A stretch of DNA of 8,870 nucleotides from an uncultured Campylobacter sp. Its GTDB lineage: Bacteria; Campylobacterota; Campylobacteria; Campylobacterales; Campylobacteraceae. The translations under genes and the position numbers were made by a program. The stretch is from contig NZ_CALHHT010000499.1 of the NCBI RefSeq assembly GCF_938031315.1, positions 1 through 8,870 on the forward strand, in the 5' to 3' direction. Shown in pieces: positions 6,638-8,870 of the stretch (the stretch's first letter is position 1; every line of letters begins with the position of its first letter). The notes beneath the pieces were generated by a model. It did not search any database, was not told where the DNA came from, and was given only the letters and a program-made list of their open reading frames with translations.

Positions 6638-6660
6638 AATCTTCCTTTCTTTTTTATCAA

Positions 6661-6666
6661 ATTATA
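6661..6666 (-). promoter_or_regulatory. Possible internal promoter before greA
   Basis: TATAAT on the minus strand, in the 49-base gap between lpxB and greA, about 24 bases before the greA start. There is no clear -35, but Campylobacter sigma-70 promoters often lack one. It could allow greA and the downstream genes to be transcribed without lpxB. Confidence 0.38.
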
Positions 6667-6686
6667 TAAGCTTTAGCCTTAAAATT

Positions 6687-7874
6687 TTAGCTCGCAGGCT
6701 GCGTTAAAATTTTTGCCACGTTTTCGCTGGAGCCGAATTTCAGATAATCTCGCAGCTTTTCGCTCGCAAGTTTAAATTTCGCGGCGTCGCAGCGCTCGTA
6801 TGCGGCGAGTAGGTTTTGCGCGCTTACTTCGGATTGCAAAAGCTCCTCGTGCAGCGGCTCCTCGCCCAAAAAATCAAAAATAATATTCGCAAGCCCCACG
6901 TGTTTTAGCTTTACGAGCTTTCGCGCGAGCCAAACGTCAAACGCGCGAGCCTTGTAGCACAGCACGAACGGAGTGCCGATGAGCGCCGCCTCAAGCGTCG
7001 CCGTACCCGAACAGATGAATGCAAAATCGCAATCTTTAAGCGTAGCAGGAGTATCGTTTGCGATGCTAAAGCCGTCCAGAGCCCCGTAAATTTCATCTCT
7101 TTGATCCATCAGATGCGGCGGGATTATTAAGGTTCGCTCGCTATTTTCAAATTTAGGCGCAAGGGCTCTAAAAATCGGCATCAGTCTTGAAATTTCAGCC
7201 CTGCGCGAGCCCGGCATAAAGGCGATCTTGCCCTGTTTTTCGTAGCTTTGCTTTCGCAGCGTTATCTCATCTAATAGCGGATGCCCCACGAAAGAGTACT
7301 TTGCGGTTTTGGCGCTTTGGCTGCTTTGGCGCGCGGCATCCTCTTTCGGTGCAGCGTCTTTATCTTTTGTTTCTTGTAGCGCAGAGTCTTTGCTCTCTGC
7401 TTCTTGCGATGCAGCGCCTTTATTTTCCTCGCAATCCGCGCCGAAAAATTTTGCCTCAAAAGGCCAAATGGAGAGCAGATTGTCGCAGAATTTTTTCAGC
7501 TTCTCCGCTCTGTGCGGCTTCCATGCCCAAACCTGCGGCAGGATATAATATGAAATTTCCGCGCGCGCGCTGCTTTCTTTGATCGCGCGAGCAAGCGGTA
7601 AATTAAACGCGGGCGAGTCGATTAAAAGCACGCGATCGCACTCCGCCGCAAGCCGCGTCATCTGCGCCATCGCGCGCTTGGCTTTTAAAATAAGCGGCAG
7701 AATTTCAACAAAGCCCATCGCCGAAAACTCGCTACTTTCGTATATCGGCGAGCCCAGCTTTTCATCAAAAATTCCGCAAATCTCGCAAGCGGGATCGAGC
7801 CTTTTAAGATGCGCTAGAACCTCTTTAAAATGGAGGTTCGCCGAGGGTTCTAGGCAAGAGATTAGGTATTTCAA
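6687..7874 (-). CDS. lpxB: Lipid A disaccharide synthase
   Basis: LpxB, 395 aa, joins UDP-2,3-diacylglucosamine and lipid X to form the beta-1,6 disaccharide of lipid A, at the inner membrane. Family motifs: SCLEPSANLH (6-15), LLIDSPAFNLPLA (83-95), ILPQVWAWKPHR (111-122), WPFE (137-140), FVGHPLLDE (195-203), MPGSRRAEI (220-228) and ICSGTATLEAALIGTP (287-302). The start is TTG 7874. It has AAAGG six bases upstream, no in-frame ATG nearby, and gives MKYLISCLEPS, the expected N-terminus. The protein is about 30 residues longer than the 364 aa I recall for C. jejuni. The excess is a charged, alanine-rich insertion at about 148-192, just before FVGHPL, built from three 10-residue repeats. First gene of the minus-strand array, read from the divergent promoter region. 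Confidence 0.95.
   Translation of the reverse strand: MKYLISCLEPSANLHFKEVLAHLKRLDPACEICGIFDEKLGSPIYESSEFSAMGFVEILPLILKAKRAMAQMTRLAAECDRVLLIDSPAFNLPLARAIKESSARAEISYYILPQVWAWKPHRAEKLKKFCDNLLSIWPFEAKFFGADCEENKGAASQEAESKDSALQETKDKDAAPKEDAARQSSQSAKTAKYSFVGHPLLDEITLRKQSYEKQGKIAFMPGSRRAEISRLMPIFRALAPKFENSERTLIIPPHLMDQRDEIYGALDGFSIANDTPATLKDCDFAFICSGTATLEAALIGTPFVLCYKARAFDVWLARKLVKLKHVGLANIIFDFLGEEPLHEELLQSEVSAQNLLAAYERCDAAKFKLASEKLRDYLKFGSSENVAKILTQPAS
7332..7421 (-). repeat. Three imperfect 30-bp repeats inside lpxB
   Basis: Codons 152-181 of lpxB form three in-frame 30-base units: KGAASQEAES, KDSALQETKD and KDAAPKEDAA. Each starts with Lys and has the Ala/Ser-Gln/Lys-Glu pattern, giving a flexible hydrophilic loop. 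The period is visible in the DNA as TTCTTG recurring every 30 bases (plus strand). Confidence 0.7.
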
Positions 7875-7898
7875 ATTTAGCCTTTTAAATTTTTGTTA

Positions 7899-7907
7899 AT
7901 TATAGCA
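7899..7907 (-). promoter_or_regulatory. Extended -10 promoter of lpxB
   Basis: TGCTATAAT on the minus strand, a perfect extended -10 element, ends 24 bases before the lpxB TTG. The predicted start near 7892 gives a leader of about 18 bases that includes AAAGG. It is the best promoter match in the window and probably drives the whole array. Confidence 0.65.
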
Positions 7908-7912
7908 AAATG

Positions 7913-7921
7913 TGCTAAAAT
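7913..7921 (+). promoter_or_regulatory. Extended -10 promoter of the lipoprotein gene
   Basis: TGCTAAAAT on the plus strand, about 21 bases before the lipoprotein ATG at 7943. It faces the lpxB -10 element only five bases away, so the two promoters overlap and RNA polymerase is unlikely to bind both at once. Confidence 0.55.
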
Positions 7922-7942
7922 TAAGCCGACAAAGGATTTAAG

Positions 7943-8443
7943 ATGAGAAATTTTAAAATTTTAGCGTTATGCGGCGCGTTCGCGATGTTGCTGGGCGGTT
8001 GCGGTACGGCTAAATACCAAAAGCGTCAAGTCACCGAGGATCCCGCAGTAACGGCGCGTTTTGAGGCACTTAGTAAGCTAGGCTCGCCCGCACTCGTCGC
8101 TAAAGCCGCAGCTAGCGAGATCGCAGCAGACGTAGGCGGCGCCAAGCCCCACGTTAATGTGGCACAGTTTGCCTTCCTCGAAGAAATTAGCGCACAAGGA
8201 AGCGATCTGATCTATGCCTACTCGCTAAGCCCTGGCTGGGCGAGCCTGAAAAGCTCCGATCGGCAAAAATATCTCAAATTGCTAGCCAAAGATATTACCG
8301 AAAATGACTGCAACGCACCTAGTACGCGAGCTTTATTGCGAAGCGGAGTGCGTGAAGTGCACCGATTTTTCTACGATTATCCGAGCTCGCACCTACTTGA
8401 TTCGCAGGTAAGCGAGGAGATATGCCGCAAAGCAGGGTTGTAG
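7943..8443 (+). CDS. Putative lipoprotein of unknown function
   Basis: A 166-aa protein with a lipoprotein signal: basic MRNFK, hydrophobic ILALCGAFAMLL and lipobox LGGC with Cys20 as the expected lipidated residue. The mature part (about 147 aa) is helical and Ala-rich, with segments such as VTARFEALSKLGSPALVAKAAASEIAAD in pieces, an ISAQGSDLIYAYSLSPGWASL region (82-102) and a KYLKLLAKDITENDC segment. Two further cysteines, Cys123 and Cys161, could form a disulphide in the periplasm. I do not recognise the family. Outer membrane attachment is plausible because residue 2 after Cys is Gly rather than Asp. The start ATG 7943 has AAAGGA upstream. The gene diverges from lpxB, so an envelope role fits the setting. 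Confidence 0.85.
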   Translation: MRNFKILALCGAFAMLLGGCGTAKYQKRQVTEDPAVTARFEALSKLGSPALVAKAAASEIAADVGGAKPHVNVAQFAFLEEISAQGSDLIYAYSLSPGWASLKSSDRQKYLKLLAKDITENDCNAPSTRALLRSGVREVHRFFYDYPSSHLLDSQVSEEICRKAGL

Positions 8444-8827
8444 AAGACCTCGAATAATTTTATGCCGCGGATTTACATCGGCGCGAAAATTTAAAAGGCG
8501 AAATTTTGTGGCGAGTTGCGGAGTGCGGTCGCAAAATTTAATTTAAGAAATTTCGAAAGTGAAATTTAGGCGATGAAATTGCGTGGCAGGCTATAAAATT
8601 TGCAGCGAAAAAAGATAAAATTTCGTAGCAAAAAGACGGAATTTTTCTATGAATTTTGTAATCTAAGTTCGTGATGGAATTTTTGCGAAAAAATTTGGCA
8701 CGATGAAATTTTACGCCACGCAAGGCTAAGTAGCAATTTTTGCATAGTAAAGAATTGAGCGCTAGAATTTTGCAGACGTAATTCCGCCCCGATAGGTCTG
8801 TTGTGAAATTTTAGCTAAAGAGAGAAT
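8444..8827. other. AT-rich intergenic region, no gene seen
   Basis: These 384 bases between the lipoprotein and surE hold many copies of AAATTT, often within GAAATTT or AAAATTT, and two copies of GATGAAATT. No frame has a good start, ribosome binding site and protein-like composition. The left part carries a probable terminator (8501-8539). A TAGAAT at 8763-8768 is a weak candidate -10 for surE. The last bases, AAAGAGAG, form the likely surE ribosome binding site. Confidence 0.6.
8501..8539 (+). terminator. Probable terminator of the lipoprotein gene
   Basis: AAATTTTG (8501-8508) pairs with CAAAATTT (8532-8539). In plus-strand RNA the stem extends to 12 pairs with two G.U pairs (8509-8512 with 8528-8531) around a 15-base loop. 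AT-rich sequence follows but not a clean U run. It lies about 58 bases past the lipoprotein stop. Confidence 0.4.
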
Positions 8828-8870
8828 ATGAAAGAAATTTTAATTACTAACGACGACGGATTCGAAGCGC
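8828..8870 (+). CDS. surE: SurE 5'/3'-nucleotidase, N-terminus only
   Basis: The last 43 bases open with ATG and encode MKEILITNDDGFEA, then run off the right edge. ITNDDG is the hallmark N-terminal metal-binding motif of SurE (paired Asp), a survival-related 5'/3'-nucleotidase acting on nucleoside monophosphates in the cytoplasm. AAAGAGAG lies just upstream. As I recall, surE is also close to lpxB in C. jejuni. Only 14 residues are visible, but the motif is very specific. Confidence 0.88.
   Translation, partial: MKEILITNDDGFEA

Noticed and set aside
7271..7582. Open frames on both strands over the lpxB insertion
   Set aside because: They are shadows of the repetitive, Ala/Lys/Glu-rich lpxB loop; the lpxB frame continues unbroken with conserved motifs on both sides.
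8463..8484. GCCG/CGGC hairpin after the lipoprotein stop
   Set aside because: Only four base pairs with a long loop and no U run; the 8501-8539 hairpin is a better terminator candidate.
8538..8723. 61-aa minus-strand open frame in the surE upstream gap
   Set aside because: No good ribosome binding site, Phe/Lys/Ile/Ser composition typical of translated AAATTT-rich non-coding DNA, and no recognisable motif.

Overview
The window looks like a chromosomal core region of a Campylobacter species. Evidence is the AAATTT/AAAATTT-rich sequence, the protein families, and a gene order that partly matches what I recall of C. jejuni (tal, serB, cheW, cheA, cheV, Cj0286c, greA, lpxB at Cj0281c-Cj0288c, with surE nearby). 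The GC-rich codon use and the absence of cheVAW between serB and the phosphoesterase suggest a higher-GC species outside the jejuni group. A non-motile species such as C. gracilis would fit, but this is inference.

Left part (1-978): two minus-strand genes, one base apart. The first encodes an unrecognised membrane-anchored protein of 193 aa. The second is a hypothetical protein that runs off the left edge. Positions 979-1486 hold a previously unlisted 34-aa very basic small protein gene (1111-1215, minus). It has a strong ribosome binding site, its own terminator hairpin, and a run of ten G/C bases just upstream that could be phase variable. Further right lie three hairpins that follow the large operon.

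Central part (1487-7874): a seven-gene minus-strand array. In transcription order it is lpxB (lipid A disaccharide synthase), greA (transcript cleavage factor), argC (arginine biosynthesis), a calcineurin-type phosphoesterase (LpxH/LpxJ-like), serB (phosphoserine phosphatase), tal (transaldolase) and a PilT-type ATPase. Several junctions overlap or are one base apart, so this is probably one operon, with a possible second promoter before greA. It combines envelope lipid A synthesis, amino acid synthesis, pentose phosphate metabolism and a pilus-type motor ATPase.

Right part (7875-8870): lpxB and a plus-strand lipoprotein gene diverge from a 68-base region with two opposed extended -10 promoters. 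A 384-base AT-rich stretch follows, holding a probable lipoprotein terminator and no convincing gene. The window ends in the first codons of surE.

Two start codons deserve attention. argC most likely begins at ATG 6144, not at the upstream TTG, and lpxB appears to use TTG at 7874. LpxB also carries an unusual loop insertion made of three imperfect 10-residue repeats.
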